The translations under genes and the position numbers were made by a program. The notes beneath the pieces were generated by a model. The model saw only the letters and a program-made list of their open reading frames with translations. It was not told the origin of the DNA and searched no databases. Source: Agapanthus africanus (lineage: Eukaryota; Streptophyta; Magnoliopsida; Asparagales; Amaryllidaceae). Taken from it: a stretch of DNA of 64,000 nt. Shown here in pieces: positions 47,618 to 60,700 of this stretch. Where the stretch lies: assembly GCA_030015575.1 (NCBI GenBank), contig CM057342.1, positions 623,501,348 to 623,565,347 on the forward strand, written 5' to 3'. Position 1 is the first letter of the stretch. Each line of letters opens with the position of its first letter.

Positions 47618-49647
47618 TTCGATTTGGTCGCTGCAGGGGGAGAGAGAAGAAACACTTTAGCATGATGCTCTTGCAAGTTTAGAGTGGTTTTTAATTTGTC
47701 TAAACAGGATGGCTCCCACTGTCTCTCGAATCCCTCCTCAAACCATAAAGGAAGAATCAGTCGGGATCAATCCCACCGCACAATATTTGCTTAACCGTTC
47801 GGCCAGACCAGTGTCGGTACTTCGAAGGAGGTTTTCCAACGCTTTCGCGAAGTTCCTTAATTTAAGAACCTCTTTTCCTTGGGGGCGTAGCCCCGCTAAC
47901 ACCTTTCTAGGCACCTACTAGGTTTATAGCATTGATCGTTTAGTGAGAAATTTCCCGAGGAGTAGCATATACTCACAGTAGGATCGGGATCCAAATATCA
48001 TCGCGTGACGAAACTGAAGGAATCCTACCAGAATCATCACACTCCAAATGGTATGCAAATCTAGCAAGTTTCAGTACTTATGAAACTCCCGATGTGGATT
48101 TTTGCCCCATGCTCTTATGACCTTGGCGTGAGGTCAAAATGTCATAAGTCACATGTCAAGTTCTTCCCATCATTATCCCGGTTAATTTGAACCCACCCGT
48201 ACCTACCCTTGACGTAGGCCAAAATGGCAGTACGACTGTCTCAAACCAACGCATTCTATCTATGCAACAGATAAATATCCGGCAGCTACCAATCACTATG
48301 CCTTGGCATGAGGTCAAAATACATAGCTTGAATACTACCGTATATTTAACTGAAATGATGGAGGGCTACGAATGGTTTTGGTAAAACCGTGAACGTAGTG
48401 AATTTGATATAATCGATGGAACGAGATAGCTTTTAGAAGGAGTGCCTCAAGCTCCGCATTTAAAAGTTAGTTTTGAAAAGAACCGAGTGGTTTTTCGAAA
48501 GTGTTCCAACGACTTTAACTTGGTTTATTATCTTGCATTAGTTCTTTTAATGCGTGATATTCTTGCATTAGTTCTTTTAATGCGTCCCATCATTTAATCC
48601 TACCATTGCAGAAAACAACTAAAATATGACGTACGCTTATGTCATTCGCATTCGCCACGGGGTCCCGTCATCACCCGTTAGGTTACTTAACTAACGACAG
48701 AGCGGGGGCTGGGCTAGCGCGGCTGTAAAACATAAGCAACGCCTAAATAGTTATAAATATATAGCAATGATAGACATTACAGATCACAGATGAATACATT
48801 GGATATACTAGGAATCCGCAATCCGTTCAAGCCTGCAACGAAAAGCGGATTACACGGTCGCGGTGAATAGCCAAAACCCCACCCAAGACCCCTACGGGTG
48901 CGGCAAACTACCCGCCAAGTACCCGGTAGTTTGTGCACCCCTCCATGGGTCTATCCTAGGAGCAAAAACAGTAAAAAGAATTATACAATGACGGCTACAA
49001 CCCCGACCCGGTTGTGCGGCCATACAAATAATAATATTACATCAATTTACATATTACAAATGAATGAAAGAAAAACAACGCTCATCTCACATCCATCCCG
49101 GCTATTCACCCGCGACAATCCAATCCATTCATATACACATTCCAATATCAAACACAGATCACTGATATGTATAACCCTGACTAATCGACATATAGCGATT
49201 AGCCGACGTTCAATACATTCAAACATCACAGATATAACCAATATAGCCAAAGTGTAGCGAAGTTCGAAAAAAATACGGATTTATAGGACCCCAAAAGTAA
49301 ATTTCTTTTCTGGAAAATCTGGGCACAAATAACATATTTGAAAAATCCCAAAACCCTATCAGAAGAACACTGCACAAAACACGATCACATGAAGAGCCCA
49401 AACGGCGGCGGATCCGCGGCAAAGAGAATAGCTATGGCCGCGGATCCGCGGCGGTTTGAAGGATTCATGGGATCATTTTTGGTGGGTGTTCTCACAAAAC
49501 CCTGAGCCGATTTTAGGAGTAAAACTTTTTACTTTTAGAGCACAAAAAATTTCAACAGAAACTTAGGGTTTTTGATTTTTCGGTTTTGCGATTTTTCCGT
49601 TTCGAACTTCCACACACTTCGCTACCAAGCTAGTTTAAGTTTAGTTA
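47618..49647 (-). other. A2 leader
   Basis: The reverse complement aligns with the A1 leader. GC-rich hairpin: arms 49401-49420 and 49437-49456, 18 of 20 pairs. Second hairpin: arms 48814-48819 and 48845-48850. Three iterated hairpins: 48121-48137, 48207-48222 and 48301-48317, with a core unlike that of A1. CT tract and CAG next to gag at about 47631-47650. Confidence 0.8.
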
Positions 49648-49660
49648 GGCTCTGATACCA
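49648..49660 (-). other. A2 primer binding site
   Basis: Reverse complement TGGTATCAGAGCC, one base from the 5' LTR. Confidence 0.94.
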
Positions 49661-49661
49661 C

Positions 49662-51743
49662 TGTAAGTCCACGTTGCGACCCCCGGTTCTTACGGGGAGG
49701 CGGAAACGGTATAAAAATCAAATTTTTAGCGCATGGGGCAACATGGACTAAACAAGGTCGGGATCGTGTCTAAACTAAACTAGCAAACATGCAAAGGAGA
49801 GTTAACTACTCGGCAAAGTGGTTATACCTAACTTGAACTCCTTCTTGAAACCTAGTAGAGGTTGATGGATCTTTCCTCGTAGCCTTCTTCCGTCAAAGAT
49901 GGATCCACCTGAGGGTTCAACCTTCGGGCTCTTTCTCGAACTTAGAGTGAACTAGGATCTCCGGCTTGCTAAACCTTGAACCCTAGAGAGAGTAGAGAGT
50001 ATCTATGGAGTGTTTTCTTTTCAAGGAGAGGGATTCTCAACACATGAGAAGGATTCTCCTTTAGCTTGAGGAAGAAGAAGATGAAAATGAGGAGAGAGAA
50101 TCAATATGATAGAATGAGCTCCTTTTTCTTTTGCAACCATAACAAAAGGAAAAAGATATATCTAATTAATAATAATAATTCAAAATGAAATAGTTGATGG
50201 TTGTATTTGGAATGACCACTATCATCACTTCATTAAATGAATGTAAGCTAGAATCAAGGAGTATCCTTGCAAAGTAATGATGATGGTCAAACATTCAACC
50301 ATGGTCAACAAGTCAACCATGGTCAACAAGTCAACAAAACCAACCATGACACAATTTCATTTAATTACTATTATTAATTGATATTTCATAAATCCATTAG
50401 GGTTTGGAAAAAGACGACTGTCAACTGTGCATACGCACCCGTTCCGAAACCCTAATGAAAAACCTCTTCCTCCGCCTCAAACAACTGTGCATACACACCT
50501 GCATTCTCGTTCCGAGGAACAAGAATACTGAGAGATAAAAGCAACCCCAAAAGATATACCAGTATCTGGCTCAAACCAGAGCCTGCTAGTATAAACCGTC
50601 CGGACTCCAAACGTGCACAAGTGCGCGGATGAGAACGAACCCTGCCGCAAAACCATGTGACCTCTACTCAGTTTTGCCCAGAGGAGAATACCCTCTGTGT
50701 GGGACTCTAAAGACTCGACACTACGCTGGCAGTGGGTTTAACCACAGACCGCAAGCGGCACTAGCTGTGCGTAACGGTCCCCAGGTAGATGCCGACAAGA
50801 AGGCTGACGAGATGAACCCCATCTGAACTCCTACTGAGTCTGAATGTGACAGTCTCCGTACAGTCCGGTCTGTTCGTCTGATACATCGCATGGCGGGCCT
50901 AGGTGGCGGTAAACGTCAGTCCCCTAATAGCGGTACAAGTCGTGTCGGGGTGAAGCCCAAAACACCCTGAGATAACACTGGAAGCCTACCAGTATATCTC
51001 GCTTGCCCTGGCCAGGGACTACTCGTGTAATGGCTCTCCTAGACACAGCGCGATGTCAACCCCCAATACCGGGAGAGACGAATCCTATCTAACCGGCACT
51101 GCCTCCAAGTGCTTCGGGACTGCACCCAACTACTACCTATTTGCACGACTCCTTTGAGCCGTGGTAGGGTAGTGATCAAAGTGTAGTGGGAACACACTCG
51201 AGGCGAAGTGCCAGTGTCAAGTCAGCGGACTAAGCTGTACTCATGTTACCTGGGAACTGATAACTGACGATAGGTATAATACCAACCTGGTCAGTTCCCG
51301 ACGAGTCCTGTCCAGTGTACTCGTAACCTAACGAGCACCCGTATACTATCTCCAGTACGACGTACTGATGGCTGTAGGACAGACCATCTCCCATACTGGG
51401 ACGAGAAGCGCATACGCTAGTCTACTCCGGAGTATCGATGCCCTGTCTCGATAGTCCTGCGACTAGGGACCTGTATAAGGATGTGCTTATAGATTACCCA
51501 GCCCCTACTAGTGTGACTGCCATCACAACGCTGGTAATCAAGAAAAGATCCTAAGGGCTCCACTAATGTGTATAGGTGATATACAAAAATAAACACATGT
51601 ACACATTGAAGTAGAAACAAACCAAGTAGCATACTACTATATTGAGCAAGATTGTTTATACAAGGTGAATATCCCAAGCTTCCATTAAGTAATATACAAA
51701 CTAGTATGATACAGTAATGGCCTCCAGGGCATATACACTAACA
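49662..51743 (-). repeat. A2 5' LTR (2,082 bp)
   Basis: Intact LTR, about 98.7 percent like the split 3' LTR. Palindrome at 51006-51017. Followed by the TGTAT target copy. Confidence 0.95.
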
Positions 51744-51748
51744 TGTAT

Positions 51749-53020
51749 TCTGGACATTGAAAATCTGTGGTTGGTTCAATACGTATATACCATTGCTTAA
51801 TGTACCCGACCCAATCAGAACATGATTAAGGTGAATGTTTACAACATCGCTTACAAATGCAAAATCATAACCTTCTTTAGACATTAAAGATACAGATATG
51901 ATATTACAAGTCGCACTGGGTACAAAATAACAGTCACATAAAACCAAAACATGTCCATCTGACAATCCCAAGTGATAGTCCCCCACGGACTCAGCATCCA
52001 TGCCAGCTCCGTTTGCAACTCTGAGGGTCATATCACCTGCCTTCAAAACCCTACGCTTTCTCAGTGCCTGCAAAGAATTACAGATATGAGATCCTGATCC
52101 GGTATCCAATATCCAGGAAGTAGAGTTTACTGATAGACAATTTTCAATAACATACACACCTGAAGCCGAAGCCACAACTTGCTTCAGGTCCTGGTTCTTG
52201 GCCTTCCAAGCCCTGCAATCTTTCTTCCAGTGTCCTTTCTTATGACAATAAAAGCACTCTTCCTTCCCTACAAGCTGTCCCGCAATCTTTGCTACCTTTG
52301 CCTTTCCCTTGGCTTCCACTTTACTAACACCGCCCCTTGGTTTGGTAGGGGCCTTCTTCTTCTTTCCTTTGGCTTTCTCCTTAGACCTAGAAGAAGAAAG
52401 TACTCCAACAGACAAAGTGGATGTTTCCCTAGCTTTCTGTAGTGTGCCCTCTGCATCCTCAACATGTTGAGGAGTTCCAGAAGTTCAACTTCTTTTCCTT
52501 GCATCTGGAAGTTCAGGATAAACTGGGTGTAAGTGAAAGGAAGGGACTGGAGAATCAAGTCAGTGTAGAGCTCGTTCTCTAACATGGTCCCGAGGTTCGC
52601 GAGCTCTTCAATGTAGCCAATCATCTTAAGCACGTGTTCCGCTACAGATGATCCGACGACGAATCTCGCTGAAAACAACTTTTTCGAGACTTCGTATCTG
52701 GCGATACGGGATTGTTCTCCATACAGATCCTTTGTGTGGAGAAATATGGATTCAAGATCCATATCCTCGTGCCTCTTCTGATGTTCATTGTCCATAGAGG
52801 CAAGCACGAGGCACTTGGCCTTCACGCAATCAATCTCCCAGGTCTTACGGATTTTCTTATCCGCGACGCTGGATTGAGGACCTGGGATAGGGGGAGCTTT
52901 GGTGGTAAGGAGATACCCCAACTTGTCATAAGTGATTGCTATTTTGACATTCCTGAGCCAATCTTTGTAGTTTGGCCCTATCAGTATATTTTTATCTAGT
53001 AGTAACTTAAGTCCGGTCAT
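51749..53020 (-). pseudogene. A3 gag and protease fossil
   Basis: The minus strand begins MTGLKLLLDKNILIGPNYKD and continues through gag, a zinc knuckle (CFYCHKKGHWKKDC), protease (DTGSGSHICN) and the start of the gag-pre-integrase region, where the A2 insertion cuts it; the rest is at 28540-31207. Close to A1 gag. At least one break. Confidence 0.9.
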
Positions 53021-54010
53021 GATGTTTGGTCGCTGCAATTAGGAGAGAGAGAAAAAACACTTTAGCATGATGCTCTTGCAAGTTTAGAGTGGTTTTTAGT
53101 TTGCCTAAACAGGATGGCTCCCACTGTTTCTCGAATCCTTCCTCAAACCAAAAAAGAAGAATTAGTCGGGATCAATCTCACCGTACAATACTTGCTTAAC
53201 CGTTCAGCCAGGCCAATGTCGGTACTTCGAGGGAGGTTTTACGACGCTTTCGCGAAGTTCCTTAATTAAATAACCTCTTTTCCCTCTGGGCGTAGCCCCG
53301 CTAACACCTTTCTAGACACCTACTTGGCTTATAGCATTGATCATTAAGTGAGAAAGTTTCCCGAAGAGTAACATATATTCACAGTAGGATCGGGAAACAA
53401 ATATCATCGTGTGATAAAACTGAAGGAATCCTACCAGAATCATCACACTCCAAATGGTATGCAGCACTAGCAAGTATCAGTTTCTTTAGAAACCCCCGAT
53501 GTGGATTTTTGCCCCATGCTCTTATGACCTTGACTTTGGCCAACAAATTATAAGACACATATCAAGTTCTACCCGTCATTTTTCAGGTTAAGTTGAACCC
53601 ACCCGTACCTACCCTTGACTTTGGCCAACAAGGCAGTACGACTGACCCAAACCAATGCATCTATCTATGCTACATATGAATATCCAATAGCTACCAATCA
53701 CTATGCCTTGACTTTGGCCAACAAACACAGCTTGAATACTATTGACTATCCATATGAAATGACGGAGGGCTACGAATGGTTTTGGTGAAACCGCGAACGT
53801 AGTGAACTTGATATAATCGAAGGAACGTGATAGCTTTTAAAAGGAGTGGTTCAAGCTCCGCGTTTTAAAAGTTTTCTGTTTTGAAAAAAAACGAGTGGTT
53901 TTGAAATTGTTCCAACGACTTAACTTTGGTTTATTTTCTTGCATTAATTTAATGCATCCCATCAATTAATCCTACCATTGCAGAAAACAACGAAAATATG
54001 ACGTACGCTT
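53021..54010 (-). other. A3 leader, gag-proximal 1 kb
   Basis: Aligns with the A1 leader in reverse complement. Holds three TTGGCCAAAGTCAAGG hairpins (53528-53543, 53613-53628, 53706-53721), identical to one another. Ends at CGTACGCTT (54010), where a C-family LTR begins; the A1 leader would continue ATGCCATTCGC. Confidence 0.85.
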
Positions 54011-54853
54011 TGTTGGATATAGTGCCCTCAAAGTCAATTATTGGATCGAAGGCACATGATTGAAATGATTGAGGAGGACCTATACCGGTAACACAGTCTT
54101 ACTCGAGATGATAGTATGCTATCTAGTTTGCCTTTATCAGTCGTGTACAGGTTCAAGTGACTGATCACTGTTACACGTTGATAGAGCCCTTAGGATTTTG
54201 CTTGACTACCAACAGTATGATGGCGATCATATACGTGAGAGTTGGGTAGTCTATAAGCACATCCTTAATTGTGGTCCCTAGTCGTGGGAGTTTCGAGACA
54301 GGGCATCGATACTCTGGAGTAGACTAGTGTATACAGTCGAGACCCCGATGAGGGGTGGTAGCCGGTCTCACAAGCCGCTGGTGTCAGTTGGATCACCTAA
54401 GATGTATACAGGTGCTCATTGGGTTATGAGTACACCGGACAGGACTCGCTGGGAACCTGCTAGTTGGTATTATACTTATCGTCAGATAGCAGTTCCCTGG
54501 TGACATGTGTACAGGTTAGTTCATCGACCCGAGGTCGTCATTTGTCTCGTGTGAGTTCCCACTGTTCTTTGATTTCTACCCTACCACGGCTCAATGGAGT
54601 CGTGCAAACAGGTCTTTTTTGGATACAGTCCCGAGCCACATGGAGGCAAGTCAGCGGATCGGCAGAGGATTCGTCTCTCCCAGTATTAGGGGTGAGATCG
54701 CGCTGTGTCTAGGAGAGCCATTACACAAAACCTACGGCCGAGGTAGGAGATTTACTGGTAGGTACTCCAGTAGTATCTCAGGGTGTTCTGGGCTACACTC
54801 CGACATGACTTATACCGCTATTGGGGGTCTGACGTTACCAGCCCCTTAGGCCC
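54011..54853 (+). repeat. C1: 5' part of a C-family LTR
   Basis: Begins TGTTGGATATAGTGCCCTCA and matches the first roughly 840 bp of the C2 LTR (reverse complement of 57781 downward) at perhaps 85 percent, including the CTCTCCC..TATT and GGGTCTGACGTTACC blocks. The match stops after AGGCCC. It inserted into the A3 leader; CGCTT (54006-54010) would be the left target copy. Confidence 0.8.
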
Positions 54854-55631
54854 TGTTCCCCTCCGAACGGCGGCGCGACGCGTGGTCGTCTCGCCTGAGG
54901 TTCGGGACAGATGCTAATTGGTGCTATCCGTCCACCTCTCCGAAGATGCCAAGTTGATTTATGGCACCATGTATCGAAGGTTTAAACGGATGCGTCCGAT
55001 GTAGCAGACTTCGTCAGATTCCCCCTCGCTTGTAGGGTTTTTTGATTGTGGGGACGCTCTTCCCTGCAGGCGCAACCCCCTGCAGTTAATTACGCTACGG
55101 CATTGCGGTAACAACTTTCTCCTTCTCCAAAATTTTACTTCGTGTCGTGGGTGTTTGTTTTGTTTGTGGTTGCCCGTGGATTGTATACGGAGACCAATTT
55201 ATGTCGTCGCCCGTAGGACATGGATTAGTCCAAATCTGTGTTTTCTTAGATTTGGGTATGGGGTTTTGGTTTGAGGATACGTTAGCCATATTTGAGGCTA
55301 AGATCAACTCAAACGTTTGTTAAGGATACGTTAGTCCAGTTTGAGACTAAGATCAACTTAACGGGATCGTTTAGATCCGACAAAAGAGCAATTAGCTCTA
55401 TTGTTCCAGTTTAGGGACATAGGGGTCCATTACATGTATGGCCGTCGGGACCCATCACCTCTCTGACGACGTTGAAGGATTACAACGACAGATGTCAGAG
55501 GAGTTCCGAGATGTACCCTTGAGCTAAAATTTATTAGGGGATCTAGAGTCCAATTTGGGAATAAAGTATATTTGAAGGTTTAAGGATGCGTTAGCCATAT
55601 TTGAGGCTAAGATCAACTTAAACGGATGTTA
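54854..55631. other. unassigned 780 bp with a thrice-repeated 49-bp unit
   Basis: No similarity to the other elements and no coding frame I recognise. A unit beginning AGGATACGTTAG and ending AAGATCAACTTAA occurs at 55274, 55323 and 55583. It may be part of another mobile element that cut C1, since it begins TGTTCCCC just after the break; C2 then inserted at its right end. Confidence 0.55.
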
Positions 55632-57781
55632 TGTAAGTGCACGGCGGCGCCCCGGCCGTCAATCCGACGCCGGAAGGCGGAAGCGGTGATTTACTTTAAC
55701 TTTTCAAACCGGCACCACCGCGCACTATATACCCGGATCGTGCCATTAAACTAGTCCTAACTAACTACAAGATGGGAAGAGAGATATACCGAGCGATCCA
55801 TGTCCTCCGGTCTTCTCGCCGTCGTCCCGATCTCCCACGGAATGTCCGGTCTCCACCTCCTCGCCGGAAGGGCACCATGTCGCCTGCTTCTTTTACGGGC
55901 TCCCACCTCTATACCGAGGCCACTCGGGCACGAAGTTGGCGAGCTGACGTGCCCAAGGTTTGCTGTAGAATGTGTGTAGAACCATGTCTCATTTTGGGGT
56001 TCATGGAGGTTGCCATTTTGTGGAGGAGAATGAACTATACTTTGGAGGTGGAACTATGGGATTTTTGTGAAGCCAAATGAGTGTAATTCCGTTGCACAAA
56101 AATTGGGACAGCCCCATATGAGGAGTGGCCGGCCTCCTTAGGTGGGAGAGGAGGAGAAAACTCAAGGGGGGAGTGTGTATCAATCATAGAAGAGTGAGAG
56201 AGAAAAAGGCTTATTATGAATCATCATCAAAAACCAAATCCAACACTCCAACAACCTTATCATAACCCATCATCATTACTCCAAAAGTCAAGTAATGATC
56301 AAGTCAAGAAGTCAATGAAAATGCACCATCATGAAACCGTCATGATGTAACAATACGCAAAGACAACCCTCCAAATTGCTAATTTGTATAAATGCAAATA
56401 AGACCTCCACCACCAATCTTCGGCCAATGAAAGATACAAAGAAATATGGCCGAAACGGAAAGCAAACTGGCAACTCCAGAAAACTGGTCCCGTAATAAAT
56501 TACAGGAAAACCCCGATACTGTGTATACACACCCGCATCTGTATTCCGACCGAAATACAAATGCAATGAGGAAAAATCTACACTGTACAATACTAGGATC
56601 CGGCTTAAACCAAAGCCCGCTAGTATTAACCGTCCGATCCTGATCCGTGCAATACCGCACGTATCTGATCGAACCCTGCCATATCTCCATACGGCCTCTA
56701 CAGCGTTTCGCCCGAAAACTTGAGCAACTGAATGTGGGGGACTCTAAAGACTCGTCAACACCTTGGTTGTGGATTTAACCACTAGCACGTCAGAGGTATA
56801 AGCCAATACGTGACGGGCCACCAGCTATTGACCAAAAGGGTCGTCGATGAGCGAACTCATCCTGACACCCTACTGAGCCTGTCAGTGACAATATCCGTAC
56901 AGTCCGGTCCGTTCGTCTATGAGCATCGCATGGCGGGCCTAGGGGGTTGGTAAAAGTCAGACCCCTAAAAGCGGTACAAGTCGTGTCAGAGATCAGCCCA
57001 GAACACCCTGAGATACTACTGGAATACCTACCAGTAAATCTCTTGCCTTGGCCAAGGACTTTTCATGTTCTGGCTCTCCTAGACACAGCGCGACCTCACC
57101 CCCAATACCGGGAGAGACGAACCCCCGAAGATCCGCTCACTGCCTCCATGTGGCTCGGGACTGTACCCAACTAAAACCTGTTTGCATGTCTCTTTTGATC
57201 GTGGTAGGGTAGTAATCAAAGTACAGTGGGAACTCACACGAAACAAATGACGATCTTCAGGTCGATGAACTAACCTGTACACATGTCACCAGGGAACTGC
57301 TATCTGACGTCAGGTATAAGACCAACTAGCATGTTCCCGGCGAGTCCTGTCCGGTGTACTCATAACCCAATGAGCACCTGTATACATCTTAGGTGAACCA
57401 ACTGACACCAGTGGCTTGTGAGACCGGCCACCGCCCCTCGTCGGGGTCTCGACTGTATACACTAGTCTACTCTGGAGGATCGATGCCCTGTCTCGAAACT
57501 CCCACGACTAGGGACCATTTAAGGATGTGCTTATAGACTACCAGCTCCTACGTATATGATCGCCCTCATACTGCTGGCCGTCAAGCAAGAATCCTAGGGG
57601 CTCTATCAACGTGCAATAGCGACCTGTCAGGTCACCTAAAGCAGTACACGATGATAAAGATAAACCAGATAGCATACTATCATCTCGAGTAAGACTGTCC
57701 TACCGGGATAGGTCCTCCCTCAATCATTGCAATCACATGCCTGTGATCCAATAATTGACTCTGAGGGCACTATCTCCACCA
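55632..57781 (-). repeat. C2 3' LTR (2.15 kb)
   Basis: On the plus strand it starts TGTAAGTGCACGGCGGCGCC and ends CACTATCTCCACCA next to the polypurine tract. It has the shared palindrome in altered but still self-pairing form, CCTTGGCCAAGG, at 57056-57067. Confidence 0.9.
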
Positions 57782-60700
57782 ATCTCCCTCTTGCACTCAA
57801 GGCTAATTATTGCGATGTCGCATACTCACAGCCCGTGTGATACCGAACACCCAACTCCTCTACTTGTCAGTCTCACAAAACTCATTTGCGAAACTATTGC
57901 GTTCGAGGAATAGCCTTAGTGAGTGGATCCGCTTTGATATTTCTTTCTATGTCTCTCTATATCTCAAGTTCGCGGAGAAACCCATCTCCCGAAATGAGCA
58001 ATACCTGTCTTAGAATGTGTCTGGATGTCTGATGGGACCCAGCTCATAAATGAACTCCAAATCCAAACTTCTTAGACTGTATCGTCAACTGAACTTAATC
58101 AGTACCTGCGCCATGCCTCCCTCGGTATTTTCTTGGACCACCTGTCCAAAATACTGCCCCTCGTTAGAAGGAAAACTATAACTCTGACAACCTCCCTGTC
58201 GTCCAAGTCACCTTGGAAGCCTGGAATGATAATTGTCTCCCGAATGAGGCTGTCGTTATCATATCCCTAGAACATCCACTTATGTTCTAAAACTGCTTCC
58301 GACTGTTTCTCCAGGATTGGATCAATATCAACTTATTGCATCTACTGCAAGAACAACATCTGGTGTAGTACTTGACATCTCACGATTGACTCAATTGCCT
58401 AAGCAAGTGATCTGCCAATCATGCACATCCCTCTCCCCTTTAGTCTATAAGACACCTTTAGAGAGGGTGACTCCATCACCTGCAAGTACACTACCGTGCC
58501 AGGAGTCGTCCATTCTAAATACTCTTAGAATGCTGTCTAAGTACCCTTAATTGGGAAACCACCAAAATCTAGATCTAATACCATAGATCCAGTTACCAGT
58601 ATGTCTGATACAATGTCCAAGTCCCATGTGGAGAAACCACTGTGTGACGACCAAAGTATAACCGATCGTAGTATAGGAATATCACTTCCTACTCTGTGGA
58701 TGTCATCAAATACCAGGACATCACACCCTGCTACCTTCTCAACTGATCCATCCCCTATTCTGATGAAGTCAAACCTATGACTGTCACATCAGAAATTGAT
58801 GATCTATCTCCGCTATATCTGCTTTAGTCTATAAATAGACATAAGCTACATGTCCACCAATTCTTCCGCTGCTCCCACTGACTACGACAACCCTCTGGCA
58901 GAGTCATATAGACGTACACTTCTAAAGCCAGTTTAGAACGACGCTATACCCATCCTCCTGCCGGGACTCGCAGCCTGGAACAACAGCAATGGCAATTGTG
59001 GGTAAACAAGAACCTCCCTGTCACCGTCCTTGAGGCTACTAGAGTACCTCTCGGGTGCCTGAGGTTACCCACCGTATCTGTAGAGTGGCCAATGGAATGT
59101 CAATCCAGATTGAATCTTTAGGTTCCTTATCAAATCTTCAGTAATCGTTTGCGGTTCTGGAATCACTTCCAGTTCTACCATACTCCCACTACTGTTTTTC
59201 TAAAAAAATCCATTTTTAATAAAACTGTGGCGAGTCAAGAACAATATCACTATTGATCTTCCAGATGGTAGAAAGTCAACCCTCGTCATAGCCTGGGTCA
59301 ACCCACAAACAGTCATTACAGAAACGTGCCTTGAGTTATCCAGAGTCTGGTTTTAAGCATAATCCGGACAAATCCCCATACCTTATCATCGTTAAGATAC
59401 GAACTGTTCTATATCCAATATAGAACCAGAGGCACTGATTTAATTGAACCAGATTCAAATCATGCAGCTGTCTCCAGTGCATGTCAACTAAATGGAAGGA
59501 GGCCGATCAGCATTACTCAACTTAGGAATGCTTCCAATTATGAGTAACCTGAAAGAGAAGCAAGTTCTCCTAGTCATTACTATCAACTGAATACCACACA
59601 CAAGTATCTACATCTTCGATCACCTCGAAGAATCCCGATACTTGCAACACCTGGTTCTCTACTCTATTCTTATACCTATAACTTCTCAAAACTCAGACCT
59701 TGTGTTTCTACGAAACACATGTCTAAGAACCAGAGAAGTCACAAGTAAACAGAATCTAGTGCGAGGACCAACCCCTCTGTCCTAATGGACACTAGACAAC
59801 ATACAATACTCTGTATAAGTCCCTTGAATCTGATAACTCATTCACTGTCTGTCGTAGGTTGAAAACTGTACTCATGGTTAAGAAGAATTACACCGCTGTT
59901 TATTGCTCCTTACCTAACCATCCACTGATATAGATAAATGTCGTAGACATAATTTTAAAAAGGTATATCTCACTCTATAAAAATAGACGTACAGATATAT
60001 CAATTTGAAATTGGTGCATAGCAACGGATATTCAAAACCAAATATTCGCCTTCCGGCAAACAACCCAGGTGACTTCCCCAAATATCACCAATTACAACGA
60101 ATTCCGATATAATGAGGATGATCACCTAATTCCCAATAACTTACTCCCACTCATCATCTGTAAAACCATACAGAAGTGAGAATCATACCTGGTAAATACA
60201 TACCCTGGAGTAAGTATCTAATGGGGAAATCAGTTTTCCTTTAACAGTACACAGTGAAACTGAAACATTGAAATGTTTCGATGGGGCATCCCGGTATTCC
60301 TAGTAATGCCTCTTCCATTATCCAGATTCACAACTGTAACCGTGTAATTCTTTGCCACCTCTCCAAATCCGTTTATATGTCTTTAGTCATTACCTTCTGC
60401 ACACCCCTTTAGGCCAAATGGTTTTCATCCTTCCCTACCGTTCGGCACCAGCCTATGGTTTGGAAGAAGACTATCCAATAAGCATAATGGGTGTACTGTC
60501 CTAATCCTAGGAGCACTCGCAATGCGAGAGAAGGTGAAGATAAAAGACACCTGAATAAACCTTATTCCTGTTTCTCCTGAACCAGAATCCATCCCCGAAC
60601 TGGAACAAGTTCCTTTCGAGTTCGTATATAACCATACGATGGAGTATCCAATAAACTGTGGATCTTCATAGTGATACGGAGTGTCCTAGAGAAATACAAA

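Larger units (their letters stand above)
31208..51743 (-). mobile_element. A2: A-family element, minus strand, carrying B2
   Basis: 5' LTR at 49662-51743, internal region 43655-49661, and a 3' LTR in two pieces (41908-43654 and 31208-31543) split by B2. Target duplication TGTAT at 31203-31207 and 51744-51748 shows it inserted into A3 just upstream of the integrase. Without B2 it is about 10.2 kb. The two LTRs differ at roughly 1.3 percent of sites by eye, so about half a million years at usual plant rates. Gag-pol has about four breaks. Confidence 0.94.
16329..54010 (-). mobile_element. A3: A-family copia element, minus strand, host of A1, A2 and the C block
   Basis: Visible pieces, read from right to left: gag-proximal leader (54010 down to 53039), gag and protease (53020 down to 51749), the rest of gag-pol (31207 down to about 28540), polypurine tract, and a 3' LTR split in two (28525-26679 and 16524-16329). 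A2 interrupts it with duplication TGTAT, A1 with duplication GGAGT, and a C-family LTR interrupts its leader at 54010. Its 5' LTR lies outside the window. It sits in integrase D; the left target bases are CTCCT. The coding region has about six breaks apart from the insertions. Confidence 0.88.
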
